From positions 37,357,001 to 37,421,000 of the forward strand of contig CM074855.1 in the NCBI GenBank assembly GCA_037501455.1: DNA of 64,000 nt, given 5' to 3'. Shown here piece by piece: positions 22,985 through 34,215 of this stretch (its first letter is position 1; every line of letters begins with the position of its first letter). The position numbers and the translations under genes are program-made. The DNA is from Lantana camara (taxonomy: Eukaryota; Streptophyta; Magnoliopsida; Lamiales; Verbenaceae). The notes beneath the pieces were generated by a model. The model searched no databases and was not told the origin of the DNA. It saw only the letters and a program-made list of their open reading frames with translations.

Positions 22985-24055
22985 GTCGCGTTAAGTTTGT
23001 CGCTCAGTTGAAAGCTAAGAAACAAGTATACGGGAGTTAATACCAAATGGAGAAGACTTTCACTATATAAATATAGACTCTTCCCGAGGATCGACGTAAT
23101 TGAGCTCGACAGTAAAGGAGAAGCTGGTCATAGATCAGGTTCTACCACAAAAGGGTGGGTAAGGCCGAATCCTAGACACAAGAACTGTAAACATCTTGCA
23201 TCAGCTTGGACAAGGCAATTGTAAGAAATCCCCCACAAAGCAGGTCAGAAGTGACTTCAATAAAGCACTGCTAAAAGAATAGCTCAGGCAAGGGTCAATG
23301 TAATTGAACTCTCAACTGCTGCTGCGGGATGACTTTCACCAGCCCAGACAAGGGAAGAAGAAAAAAAAAAAAAAAGGCCATTACTGTACTAACCAATTCC
23401 CACCGCTGCCTACCTATCTAACCGTTTGGGTTTAGCAGGATTCAAACCTATGGTCGGCCTGCCCCTGACCTGCTGGGTTGGGTGGTCGGTTAGCTGGAAA
23501 ATGAATAGGCTAGCCCAGTTCACTTCACTCTTCAAGCTCCCCACCCCCTTACTCAACCTCAACATCTATAAAAAGAAAAAAAGCCCTCTTTTATGTTACG
23601 AGGGTTTCCTTTCAAGCTCTAGAAAGCCACTTTTGATTTTATCCAGTTTAAGGCACTTATTTTGTATTTCGTAAAAAATATTACTATCTTCTCTTGTTTG
23701 CCACGTATTCATTTTTGATTGAGAGGTCGTGGAGCTAAAGATGCCCCCAATATAGGCAGAGCCGGTGATATGTGCTTTCTTCAGGATTTCGCCCAAATTG
23801 TTCGGTAGATTCCCACACGTTACACACCCGTTCACCACTTTGTTCTCAACTCTTCGCATCTCCTAGGTGAGATAAGCTTTATTAGAAAGGCATCTCAATC
23901 TCAAGATAAAAACAACAAGAACGAGAAAATCGAAGCAGGTAAATCCCATGATAATGAAGACGACGAGCCTTTCTTAATCTCTACATTTCTTGAGTCAAGT
24001 CAGTCCATCTTCACTATCTTTCGAAGAATCCCTCACTATCTTTTGAATTTTTGAG
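22985..24055. other. Sequence without relatives in the other LTRs; possible insertion with SINE-like part
   Basis: This stretch inside element A's LTR matches none of the other LTRs in the window. At 23356-23530 a run of A's on plus (poly-T on minus) adjoins, on the minus strand, GGTTTGAATCC, close to a pol III B box. This hints at a tRNA-derived SINE lying on minus with a poly-T tail, but no clear A box or target duplication was found. To the right, a minus-strand open frame of 87 codons (23596-23859) has no family I recognise. It could be a captured fragment or chance. Confidence 0.35.
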
Positions 24056-24444
24056 CTCAAAGTGACCCAGAACGGCCTCAAAATGGCCTAGTTACAATTA
24101 GGCCCCCAAACTTTTAAAAGTGTAAATTAGGTCCAAAATCTAAATTCAATGAAGTCCAAAAATTTTAAATAAATTGCAATTAAGTCCACATTGACGAATA
24201 AAGCATACCAAATAACAAAATTAAATGCTCAACATTTAATTAATAATTTTACATGCATAAACATATATTTATAATTTAAAACAAGACTTTAAAATCAAAT
24301 AAGGCAATTTAATTCAATTAAAACATATTATTAGCAATTGATTCATATAAATCGCACTTAAAGAAATTAACTACGTAATTAAACTCTCACTAGACGTCAT
24401 ACCTGTATGGCCGGATGAGCGGGGTGTCACGCTAACTTATGAGG

Positions 24445-25000
24445 AGACACTTTAGATTTGGACTTTAAACAGTGGAAGTAAGTCATGAAATCTGAAATGG
24501 ATTCCATGTACTCAAACTAATTTTATACCAGATCCATTTCATGGGATTAGGTCCATAGGGTTCAAATGGATCTACAAGCAAAAGCTTGGAATAGATGGAA
24601 ATGTTGCATTCTTTAATGAAATACTAGTTGCTAATGGTTTCACTTAAAGGCTAGGCTTAGACTCCAATGAAACCTTTTTCCGGTTGCAACGCAACAATCC
24701 ATTCAAATCGTGCTTGCTATAGCTGCATATTATGACTATGAGATATGATAATTGGATGTGAAAATCAATCTATGTATTGAAACAGGCTTCTAGGAATTGG
24801 AACATTTGATTTAATAAAGTAGTCAAATCGTTTGACTTCATACAAAATTCGAATGAACCTCCATGTACAAGAAAGAATTGGAGACCTCAGTTCAATTTTT
24901 GGTACTTTATATAGACGACATCCTTCTCATTGGAAAGCAATAAAGTCTGGTTATCGAAATATATCAACAACAAGTCATGAAAATCAAATATTTATAAAAA
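24445..25000 (+). pseudogene. Ty1/copia reverse transcriptase fragment, copy 1
   Basis: The plus strand reads MKSEMDSM and, further on, AAYYDYE and LYIDDILLIGK at about 24905-24940. The last is the copia RT active-site box (Y-x-D-D-I-L-L-I-G) with both aspartates present. Stops and an internal deletion of about 115 bp (between the AYYDYE block and the IYVLKQA block, compared with copy 2) make it non-functional. No copia LTR, gag or integrase is attached. Confidence 0.82.
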
Positions 25001-25698
25001 CCTTACAATTCATCATCTTCCCCAACAGGTTATAAACACCGACCCATTCAAAGAAAAATCAACATTAAAACGAAGCTTACAACGTGGAGAATACGTTTCT
25101 TACCTTTGATCATTCAAAGAACGAGATTTGAGGGGCGATCTTTGAGCTCAAAAGTTTTAAGGATTGAGGGGTTTGTTTCTTTTTCCTTCCTTGCTTGGAG
25201 ATATTACGTTTGACAAGAAAATGGAAAAGAAAAAAAAAGGGTCGGTCCAAAAGGGGCTAAAATGGATCGAATTCTAGCTGGTTAGAGAAATAACCAATCC
25301 ACTCGGATTGGTTTTAAAGTAGGTGGTTTCGAACGGTTTTAGAAAAATACAAGGCTAGTGTCATCGAACTCGGATCGGCGACATGAATCTAATGGCGAAG
25401 TGAGAATTCAAAACTGAATTCCTGAGCTCAAAGTGATCGAAACAACCTCAAAATGGCATAGTTATAATTAGGCCCCCAAACTTTTAAAAGTGTCAATTTG
25501 GTCCAAGACTTAATTTCAATTAAATCCAAAAATTTTAAACAATTAAGTCCACATTGACACGTAAAGCATACCAAATCACAAAACTAACATGCTTGACATT
25601 TAATTCATAATTTTACATGCATAAACATATATTTATAATTTAAAAGAAGACTTTAAAATAAAATAAGGCAATTTAATTCAAATAAAACATATTATTAG

Positions 25699-28600
25699 TG
25701 TAACACCCGAGCGTAAGGTGTCACATCCCCCGCACCGAGACCCGACCTGAATATGAAATGAACGATCCATACCCGAGTTAAATCACGGCGAACGGGGACA
25801 AACACACACTCTATGCTAGGCGGGACTAACCCTTGAACCATAAAATCAGAATTAAACATTAAAGTGGAAGCAATAAACGAACATATACCATATATATATA
25901 CCATGAGCATCCAAGCTCCAAAATATAATTCATATACATCAATGCATGCCATCACGACCCAAAACAAGTGTACACTCCAATATAATATCCATATACAATA
26001 AACAAAAGTGTGAGATGCAAGTGTAAGACCAAAATACAGAACTAGAGACGAATGCAAGACCTAGGACTCGTATTCCCGCCTAGCTCCCTCGACACCTGCA
26101 CCAAACATCTGAAAACCAAACGGGTTCAGTCCAAAAGGGACTGGTGGGTATAAAACATTGGCATAAATATAATATATAACGGAATTTAAACAATCACATG
26201 CAAATTATAATCCCAAGCGAGGTTTTTGAGACGGTTCCCAAGTAGGTAAAATAGAGGAATCATCGGAAGGGATTATAATGATCAATTTTACAATAGGTCA
26301 TTAGTGGCCCGGCGAGTAGGCATGCATCAACTCCAACCAACACCATGTGTAATTCAATAATCATTCATTCATTAAGTCTTTCATGCATATCCTTCTTTTG
26401 TGCACAATCAATCGATTCTATTCAATCGGTCATATACACCTTCTTCCTCCGGGTTGGTGGGTGGGTTTGCAAGACCCGGCCACCCAATCATTGGCCAAAA
26501 GGGGAACATGACTCCCCAGATGGCTCTCAGCTCCCTTTCCCCGCCAATCTCCTGACGAGGTCCGGTACCGCCGTTCATTAGTGGGACTAGTGTGAGGGTT
26601 TACCGTCAGCCCTTGCCTCCTCGGGTCCCCACTCACACCAAGCCCCTGGGCCCCATTCAGTGCAATCAATCAATCAATACTCGCCAAAACAATCGGTAGG
26701 ATATTAAAAGAAAAAGGGATTATACGTTTGAAATCATTTACCCGAAAGTGACTCGTTATATAAATAGATAATTCTAACTTTGGATAAAACTTTGCACATA
26801 AGGATATATTGGGTCTTTTTATCTAAATAGTAGAAAAACCCACCTTGTAATGACAAAAGAAGATACGAAAGCCTCAAGGGTTGGCCACGTCTCCAACGGG
26901 ATCAAAATCTGTGCAAGAAAGGTAAAGTGAGACTCAAAATGACCAATTAAGACACTCGGCAATGAAATGATCATGATATGAATGCATAAAAGATCATGTT
27001 ATATCATAAAAATGTTCATGTGCACTATTAAGGAATTTAGAACATATAATCAAACCATTCGTTCATATATTTCATTTAAATTCATAAATTCGTAACATTC
27101 ATAATGCATATCAATTAATCTAAAATTACATTTAATAATCGTAACACGTAATATATTGCATTTATGATTAGAAAATAAGCAATTAATTACTTTCAATTAA
27201 AGATTGAAATTAAATAAAACATGAAATAAATAACAATTAAATTCTAAAATTTAAACAAATTAAACCATAATTAATATATATATATATATATCATTATTTA
27301 AACTTAATATTAATATTTATATAGATATATATACATATATGTAATGCACGTATGCATGCAAATCATGCATGCATAAATTAAAATGAAACCTTACAATTAA
27401 TCCATGCATGCACTCCATCAATTAACTTATGATTTATGCATGAAATGTTATACATATACATATATATATACACGTCCAACTCATGCATGCAGGTAAGGAA
27501 AGAAATAGAGTTACAGTTTAAACATTACACAGCAAGTTCGAAGGCTGGAATTTTTTTTCAGAAAACAGGGGTCGCGGCCGCGACCCATTTTCTTCATGAA
27601 ATGGTAGCGGCCGCTACCCATAATTTCCAGCATTTTTCTCCAATTTTCAAAAGACGAGAGCAGCGTACTGTTTAGTCGCGGCCGCGACCCAAATTCAGGC
27701 AATTAAGGTCGCGGGCGCGACCTGCGCGACAGAACAAAAGAAAACGCAGCAGCCATGGCGAAACAGAGCAGAACCAAATCCAATTTTCTCCCAACAAGAT
27801 CAGGTAAATAAGGACATGAAATAGACAATAAAACTCAACATAAACAAGCCTCAACCACTTCTCAAACGCAGCAACAAAACTGACGCAGGTAGAGCAGCGA
27901 AAAACAGAGCAACTCCAACAACCTTCAATATATCATTAATGATAGCTCATGAATGCTTCAACTACCAGCTAAAACATTACCATAAATGCCAAGAAGAGAT
28001 AAAGACAATCATTTTCATGCTTCGAATCATCCAAAAAGCTCAAGGATTGAAAGAGATCCACCAAAAACTCAAAACCTAAATCTATATATCCATTTCTGCC
28101 AAAAGCTCACGAAATCATGCTCAAATTTAGGGATGAATGAATTAAAATGACTCATAATGGATTTATATAACATAACCAAGCTTACCTTGTGGATTAATGG
28201 AGGTTTTGGCAGAGATTTGAGCTTGAATCTCAAGAATTGGCTTGAGCTACGGGATTTCTGGAAAACAGAGGAAAGAGGGCTGAATTGCTCTAAGTAAGAG
28301 AGAGTAGTTCGGTTGGGGAGGATAATGATCAGCTAGATGGTTGAGATAGGGTCCCATAGGTTCAAACCATGGTTAATTTGGTCAAGTATGGTAAGAGATA
28401 TGACTATTTTGGTGAAATGTGGCAGTTTTGGCGGCGTGTGGGTTTTTCGGTTGGATTTCGGAGGTTCAAATGATTCTGGAAAAATATGTGGCTAAGTTTA
28501 CTAAACTCGAATTTTCGTTGCGAGTTCAACGAAGTTGATGAAACTCGAATCCGAGTTTCCTAGCTCAAGATATTAAATACGGAACCAAGGGTGCGCTAAG

Positions 28601-29132
28601 TGCTCGTTAGCCCCCCGACTTGGATTCCAAATCAAATTAAATTCGTTAACATGTCAAATGAATTCGAAAACATAAACCGAGAATATAAGCATGTTCATAA
28701 CACACATATTTACGCCATATTACAATTGCACGATATTTCGATATCATTTCATATAAGAACGATGCACATTTTCAAAGAACTCAGGAATTAGCCAAATAAA
28801 TGAAATTAAATTCAAACATATATTTTAAAGTCAACGATTAAATTTGAATAAACTAATTAATATGATTAAACATGATTAATTAGCATAATACTTAATTAAC
28901 ATTAATCATTAAATTAATCAACAATTAACGAAATATAAATACATATATATTTATATATATATTTAAAATACAATTTATTTTAAAATAATATTAAATTAAA
29001 ATAAATTATAATAAAATAAAATAATAACAATTTATAATAAAATTAAATGTAAAACACGTAAAGATAATTATTTTGCGCAAATTTGTAAACACATACGTCA
29101 TACCTTTACTTCTGAAAAGTCGAGGCGTCACA
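25699..29132 (-). mobile_element. Solo LTR, TSD ATTAG
   Basis: Read on plus it starts TGTAACACCCGAGCG and ends AAGTCGAGGCGTCACA. ATTAG flanks it at 25694-25698 and 29133-29137, and the empty site ATTATTAGCAATTGATTC is seen in the first composite copy near 24330. Length is 3,434 bp. On minus it has a splice-donor-like CAAGGTAAGCTTGG (GT at about 28185), a NotI-type palindrome cluster (27569-27722), TTCCCGCCTAGC at 26073-26084 and GCTAGGCGGGA at 25815-25825 on plus, and a downstream GTGCAG acceptor-like site at about 26094-26099. It is most similar to the LTRs of element C. Confidence 0.93.
27569..27722. repeat. Cluster of four GC-rich palindromes
   Basis: GGGTCGCGGCCGCGACCC (27569-27586), GGTAGCGGCCGCTACC (27603-27618), GTCGCGGCCGCGAC (27675-27688) and GGTCGCGGGCGCGACC (27707-27722). 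The second differs from the others by a base on both arms (C to A paired with G to T), which keeps the symmetry. The surroundings are AT-rich. Confidence 0.9.
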
Positions 29133-29236
29133 ATTAGCAATTAATTCATATAAATCACACTTAAAGAAATTAACTACGTAATTAAACTCTCACTTGACGC
29201 CATACCTGTACGGCCGGACGAGCAGGGCATCACACT

Positions 29237-29990
29237 AACTTATGAGGAGACAATGTAGATTCGGACTCTAAATAGTGAAAGTAAGGTATGAAATCCGAAA
29301 TGGATTCCATGACCTCAAATCAATTTTGGGCCTTTGTAGATTCACCTGATGGGATTAGGTCCATAGGGTGCAAATGGATCCACAAGCAAAAACTTGGATT
29401 AGATGGAAAGTTTGCAACCCTTAAAGAAAGACTAGTTGCTAAAGGATTCACTCAAAGGCTTGGTTTAAACTCTGATGAAACATTTTTCCCGATTACAATG
29501 CAAAAATCCATTCGAATCGTGCTTATCATAGTTGCATATTATGACTATGAGGTATGCCAAATAGATGCGAAAACTTTATTTCTCAATGGACACATTGACA
29601 ATTACATGAAACAACCCATGAATTTCACATTCAGTGGGAGTAAGCAAAAAGTTTGCAAACTCCAAAAATTAATCTATGTATTGAAACAGGCTACTAAGAA
29701 TTGGAACATTTGATTCAATGAAGTAGTCAAATCGTTTGACTTCATATAGAATTCAAATGAACCCTGCATGTACAAGAAAGAATTGGAGACCTTAGTTCAA
29801 TTTTTGGTACTTTATGTAGGTGACATCTTTCTCATTAGAAAGCGAAGGATGATCGGAAAGTAGCCAAAGCCTGGTTATCAAAATATATCAACAAGAAGTC
29901 ATGAAACCAAATTTTTATAAAAACCTTATTGTTCATCATCTTCCCCAACATGTTATAAACACCGACCCATTCAAGGAAAAATCAACATTA
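29237..29990 (+). pseudogene. Ty1/copia reverse transcriptase fragment, copy 2
   Basis: An open stretch of 141 codons (29288-29713) carries the N-terminal half of copia RT: MDSMTSNQFWAFVDSPDGIR, IGCKWIHKQKLGLDGK, RLVAKGFTQRLGLNSDETFF, VCQIDAKTLFLNGHIDN and LIYVLKQATKNWN. These correspond to the KARLVAKG and DVKTAFLNG motifs. A stop follows. Downstream the active-site box reads LYVGDIFLIRK, so the first catalytic aspartate of YxDD is lost (copy 1 keeps it). No integrase, gag or LTR of its own is attached. Confidence 0.88.
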
Positions 29991-30175
29991 AAATAAAGCT
30001 TACAACGTGGACAATACGTTTCTTACCTTTAATCATTGAAAGAACGAGATTTGAGGGGCGATATTCCAGCTCAAAAGTTTTAAGGGTTGAGGGGTTTCTT
30101 TCTTTTTCCTTCCTTGATTAGAGATGCCACATTTTATAGGAAAATGGGAAAGACAAGAAAAGGGTCGGTCCAAGG

Positions 30176-30751
30176 TTGCCAATATTTTACTGATGTATTG
30201 TTCACCCAGCTGTCCAATTTTATATATAGTTGTGTAAGAGAAAAAACAACAAGTTATCAATCTGTAGATTAGTTTTCTTGTAATCTTTTCTGAGTTGTGT
30301 AGTGGTTATCATTAGAAACAAAAGTCAACTTTACAATTTTATATCTAGGTTAGGATTTGGATCAGAACAATATTATCTCATGCATATATAAATATTGAGC
30401 CAACCATTTGTCCTTATCTATTATAATTTATAAACAATGTAAATATAATATAACTTTATGTTTGAACATATAGAACGTCATGAAATTAAACAACAAAATA
30501 ATAAACACATTGGTCTAGAATACCTGTTCTCTTTGGATTTTCTATGGGTTAATTATGTACAATTGGAAATAGTGATTTGTTTAATATACTTTTTATTTGA
30601 TCACTTGTATCTTACTTGTTTAATTGTAGAACCTCGACATAAAGATTTTTATTAGCAATTTTTGGATAAACACTTGAGCAAATAAGTAAAGTTTTTATAT
30701 CTGAAGAGTATAATAAGTTCTTATATTGGGTGTTGATTATCAATTTGCAAA
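30176..30751. other. AT-rich sequence, no gene recognised
   Basis: Between the composite repeat and the MITE I see no domain. Short open frames (for example 30458-30655) have no recognisable features. It may belong to the CACTA element whose transposase start lies at 31302, since that gene and this stretch are separated only by the MITE. Confidence 0.4.
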
Positions 30752-30760
30752 TATTAGAAA

Positions 30761-31285
30761 GGGCTAATCACAGAAACCCCCCCATCCTTTGGGGGTTTTG
30801 GCACTTTCCCCCCTGTCCTTTCATTTTTGGCATTAAACCCCCTAACCTTTGAAAAATATCACACTTAACCCCTTGTAACAAACTTTAACAAAGCAAATCT
30901 AGACAAAGTTGATCTCAAATGTGTAGATATTATATATCAAATCGAAGCTCTCGACGCAAGGAACACAACAATGGTCTCGAAATCAAAATCCGAAAACCGA
31001 CGAAGTAGAAATCATCGGTTAAATATGACGCAAGCCGAACGAAGCTTTTGGCGGCCAATAGGTTTAGCTGGGGTATGGGCTTTGTTCTCCTTGGAGAGAC
31101 GAACACGATAGCGGTGGTCTTGAAGCTTGGGTTGCTATGACGGAGGAGAAATCGATGATCAAATTTTTTTGAAGGGATTAAGTGTAATATTTTTCAAAGG
31201 TTAGGGGGTTTAATGCCAAAAATAAAAGTATAGGGGGGAAAGTGCTAAAACCCCCAAAGGATGGGGGGGTTTCTGTGATTAGCCC
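30761..31285. mobile_element. Mutator-like MITE, 115-bp terminal inverted repeats, 9-bp TSD
   Basis: The ends GGGCTAATCACAGAAACCCC (left) and its complement (right) extend as inverted repeats of about 115 bp (30761-30875 and 31172-31285) with few mismatches. TATTAGAAA stands at 30752-30760 and 31286-31294. A 9-bp duplication with long inverted repeats is diagnostic of the Mutator superfamily. The 296-bp centre has no transposase and no open frame of note. The repeats hold alternating runs of C and G, which are unusual for this AT-rich neighbourhood. Confidence 0.93.
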
Positions 31286-31301
31286 TATTAGAAATTTAAG
31301 G

Positions 31302-31627
31302 ATGGATAAAAGTTGGGTTCAATTATCGAATAGATTTTTTACGAGTATGTCAATGGTGTGGAGAAATTCTTGGAATTTGCATTTTTAGGTATGCTGGAGG
31401 ATTCCAAAATTTTTTGTCCTTGTAAAAAATATCAGAACCATTTTACCAAGTTTTATAATGAAGTGATGGTTGCATTAAAGAAGTCTTTGGCACTACGTAT
31501 AAAAACTGGACATGGCATGGGGAACCTTACATATTTAAATTTAAAATTTATATTCTTAAATTCTTGTGAATTATGTGCAAGTATGGTCAAATTAAGAAAG
31601 AGACAATATGATCCAGCTTCTGATTAA
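31302..31627 (+). pseudogene. CACTA transposase gene start (transposase-associated domain), frameshifted
   Basis: The reading starts MDKSWVQLSNRFFT at 31302, shifts frame near 31345, continues EYVNGVEKFLEFAF and EDSKIFCPCKKYQNHF, and shifts again near 31485 to reach NWTWHGEP. This W-x-HGE order with the F-x-CPCKKC cluster is the transposase-associated domain found at the N-terminus of En/Spm (CACTA) transposases. The normal second cysteine of the CPCKKC cluster is tyrosine here. Nothing of the catalytic transposase domain follows. It is a dead fragment of an autonomous element, unrelated by sequence to the CACTA copy at 1207-2623 as far as I can see. Confidence 0.78.
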
Positions 31628-32513
31628 TTGAATGAATTGGAAATGAATGGTAATACATTAGTCTTATTTTAGTTATTTCTTTTATATTTGATATTTCTTA
31701 ATGTTGTTAAAAGAATGGAAAAGAGAAAATATGATACAATACCTTAATTTTGTTATTTCTTTTATATTTGTTAAAATAGGAACAAAACGGGTGCAACATC
31801 TACAAGCACTAATTCAATGATGTATTATACAAAGACAAGAGAACTTGAGTCAAAATCAGCTATAAACATAAACCCAAGGTCGTGTTATACAAAGACAGGA
31901 GAACTTGAGTCAAAATCAGCTACAAACACAAACTCAGGTACCTTCATACAGAGGTATAACATCGATAAGTGAATATTCTTTTATACTTTAGGACTTTTAC
32001 CTTCAAGAAAAAACTGGTATTAACAGAGCCAATGCTGATATCAATTTGATCATTAAAAGATAACTTTATATTCTTGTATGGCTTTAAAATACATGGGATG
32101 AGATAATAAGTAGCAATATATGATAGCAAGATAGATTAGATGTGTTGAGATTGTTGGTGGATGGTTGGTCTAGTTTTGATTCCTGGAAATGCATGGTATA
32201 TTCTGGAACTCTATGATGGTTCGAATCCATAACCATTAAATTGGTTGGAAACAACATATTGATTTACCTTTGTTATGAATTCCTTCACAATGTCATGTTA
32301 GAGTTAGAATGTCCTTTCAGTGCATGATGTGGTGGGTGACCGCTATGTGTTTAAAGATTTCTAGTATACCTTGATTGAAATTGATCTTCTTGAGGAGTAA
32401 AAATCGTCTGGGCTAATTTTATTTTATTCGAATTTGTCTAGGCTAATTTTAATTTGTTCGAATTTGGTTGAGAGATCGATTGAGGATGGTTTGATTAGTA
32501 ATGGAACCAAGGA
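31628..32513. other. AT-rich sequence with no gene recognised
   Basis: No domain or RNA gene is visible between the CACTA fragment and element C. It includes the 60-bp-period duplication listed separately. It could be the non-coding continuation of the CACTA element. Confidence 0.4.
31823..31936. repeat. Tandem duplication, 60-bp period
   Basis: TTATACAAAGACA(A/G)GAGAACTTGAGTCAAAATCAGCTA... occurs at 31823-31876 and 31883-31936 with about five differences. Confidence 0.9.
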
Positions 32514-34086
32514 TGTAACGCCCCAGTTTTTTTTAGTTGTACATCATGACGTGTGTGTTTACCAAATTGCGCGAAATAATTATTTATACGTGTTTTATAT
32601 ATTTTATTTTAATTATATCTAATGTTAATTATGTTAATTAGAATATTTTAAGTTTTATTAATATTAAATTATATGTTAATGAAAATTCTTATCAAATTAA
32701 TTATGTAATTTAATCATGTTAACCAATATTAAATATTATTCCAATTTCGTTGACTTCAATTTCATTTTTCTTTATTTATTTACGAATTTAATGATATTAT
32801 TATTTGTAATGTTATGAATTGTTTGTTGCATTGTTTATGAGTCACATTTACGTGTTTCGTTTTTATATAAATTGATAGCGAAATTGCGTGCAAATTTAAT
32901 ATGTTGGACTTATACGTGTCTTGTATACGAATATATGTTAATTTCGTATTTTCGGATTCATTTGCATGTGTTTCGGATTTATTTTAATTTTGGAATCCAA
33001 GTCGGGGGCTAACGAGCAATTAGCGCACCCTTGGTTCCGTAATTGATATCTTGAGCTCGGGAACTCGGATTTGAGTTCCGTCAACTTCGCTGAACTCGTA
33101 ACAAAAATTCGAGTTTAGTGAACTTAGCCTTATATTTTTCCAACGTCATTTGAACCTCCGAAATCCAACCGAAAAACGAAACGGCGACCAAATTGACCCT
33201 GTTTTACTAAAATGGCCATATCTCATCCAAACATTAACCAATTTAACCATGGTTTGATGCTATGGAACCCTAACTCAACCACCTAACCTGATATACCATG
33301 CCCTAACCGAACCAACCCTCCCACAAACCCCAAATCTCAGCAAAAGCTACTGCCTTCCAGTTTCTTCCCGCAACCTTGCCTTCCTTGGAGATTTTGGAGC
33401 TCAAATCTCTTCCAACTCTCATTCAATCAACAAGGTAAGCTTAGGGTTGTAATATATGTTCATTCCTGGTCATTTTCATCCTTTCATCCCCAAATTTGAT
33501 CATGGTTTCATGAGTTTTTGGCTGAATTTGAAATATTTTAGGTTTAGAGCAAATTGGTTGATCTCATTCGTTTCTTGTTGGATTTGAGTGATTCCAAGCT
33601 TGAATATGATTGTTTTGACATCCTCTTCTCATTTATGATCATTGATTTCATGGTGGTTGATGTATTTATGAGATATCAATTATGACCTTTTGAGGAAATT
33701 TCATGAAATGGCCACGTATGATTGCCTTTCACGTTTGAGCTCTTTTCGGACTGAGTTGTATGTCAAATGGGTGTTGATTTGCTGCTATTTGTTGGCCTAA
33801 CTCACCTGATCATGATAAGATAAAAGAGGATCAGCTGTTGCCCTGTTTTCCGTGATTTTTGCCCTGTTTTGAGTTGAGTTTTTCTGCTGTCAAACTGTTG
33901 CGTTTCATGCTTGTTTGCTGTCCGTTTTCCTTGTCTTTCTACCGTAAATTCAGTCGTGGGGGGAAGAGTTAAGGGTGTCAGTTGCTACTTGATCTTCTGC
34001 TTTACCTGTGTGTTAGCTGTTGCTGTGTTTTTCATGCCAAACAGGGGTCGCTTTGTGTGTTGCTGCTGCTGCTTCGTTCTGGAATG

Positions 34087-34215
34087 AATCTCCCCGGGCG
34101 GGGAGATTTTGGCCGTGAAAAGGCCCGGCCGAGTAGCCTTTATGCAGAAGGTTTCTGCATGAAGCTCCCCGGGCGGGGACTTTTGCTGCACAAAATCTCC
34201 CCGGACGGGGAGATT
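34087..34215. repeat. GC-rich palindrome cluster in element C 5' LTR
   Basis: Three palindromes with the core CTCCCCGGGCGGGGAG or CTCCCCGGACGGGGAG lie at 34087-34108, 34164-34180 and 34194-34215. The first and third extend to AATCTCC...GGAGATT. A fourth, unrelated one (GCAGAAGGTTTCTGC) lies at 34144-34158. In the 3' LTR the first one is kept at about 41043-41064, and the rest is beyond the D insertion. Confidence 0.88.

Larger units (their letters stand above)
841..24431 (-). mobile_element. Element A: old truncated Ty3 chromovirus, split by three insertions
   Basis: Reading on the minus strand from the right: 5' LTR (21997-24431 plus 5939-6902), primer-binding site, gag, zinc knuckle, protease and the start of the RT region, after which recognisable sequence stops at about 841. 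Protein remnants align by eye with the better-preserved element B, so both belong to the same Ty3 chromovirus group. The 3' LTR and most of pol are missing. A CACTA element, a solo LTR and the whole of element B are inserted into A, which makes it the oldest layer in the left half. Many in-frame stops show it is dead. Confidence 0.8.
21997..24431 (-). mobile_element. Element A 5' LTR, outer part
   Basis: It continues the LTR interrupted by element B. Its outer end on plus is GCGGGGTGTCAC followed by G where TCACA is expected, so on minus it starts near TGTGACACCCCGC. From 22300 to 22930 it resembles other LTRs of the group, while 22985-24055 does not. Summed with 5939-6902 the LTR would be about 3.4 kb including that insert-like stretch. 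Confidence 0.7.
24060..30175. repeat. Composite unit present twice: LTR end plus copia RT fragment
   Basis: The phrase beginning GAGCTCAAAGTGA and CCTCAAAATGGC(C/A)TAG starts at about 24056 and again at about 25430. After that both copies run in parallel through GGCCCCCAAACTTTTAAAAGTG, the LTR terminus with GGGGTGTCAC / GGGCATCACA, the copia RT fragment, and a block starting ACCGACCCATTCAA. Unit length is about 1.37 kb. The second copy is split by the solo LTR at 25699-29132 and ends near 30175. Copy 1 has an internal deletion of about 115 bp in the copia part that copy 2 lacks. Confidence 0.8.

Noticed and set aside
23356..23530. Firm SINE call
   Set aside because: B-box-like sequence and a homopolymer end are present, but no A box or flanking duplication could be confirmed, so it is only mentioned as possible.
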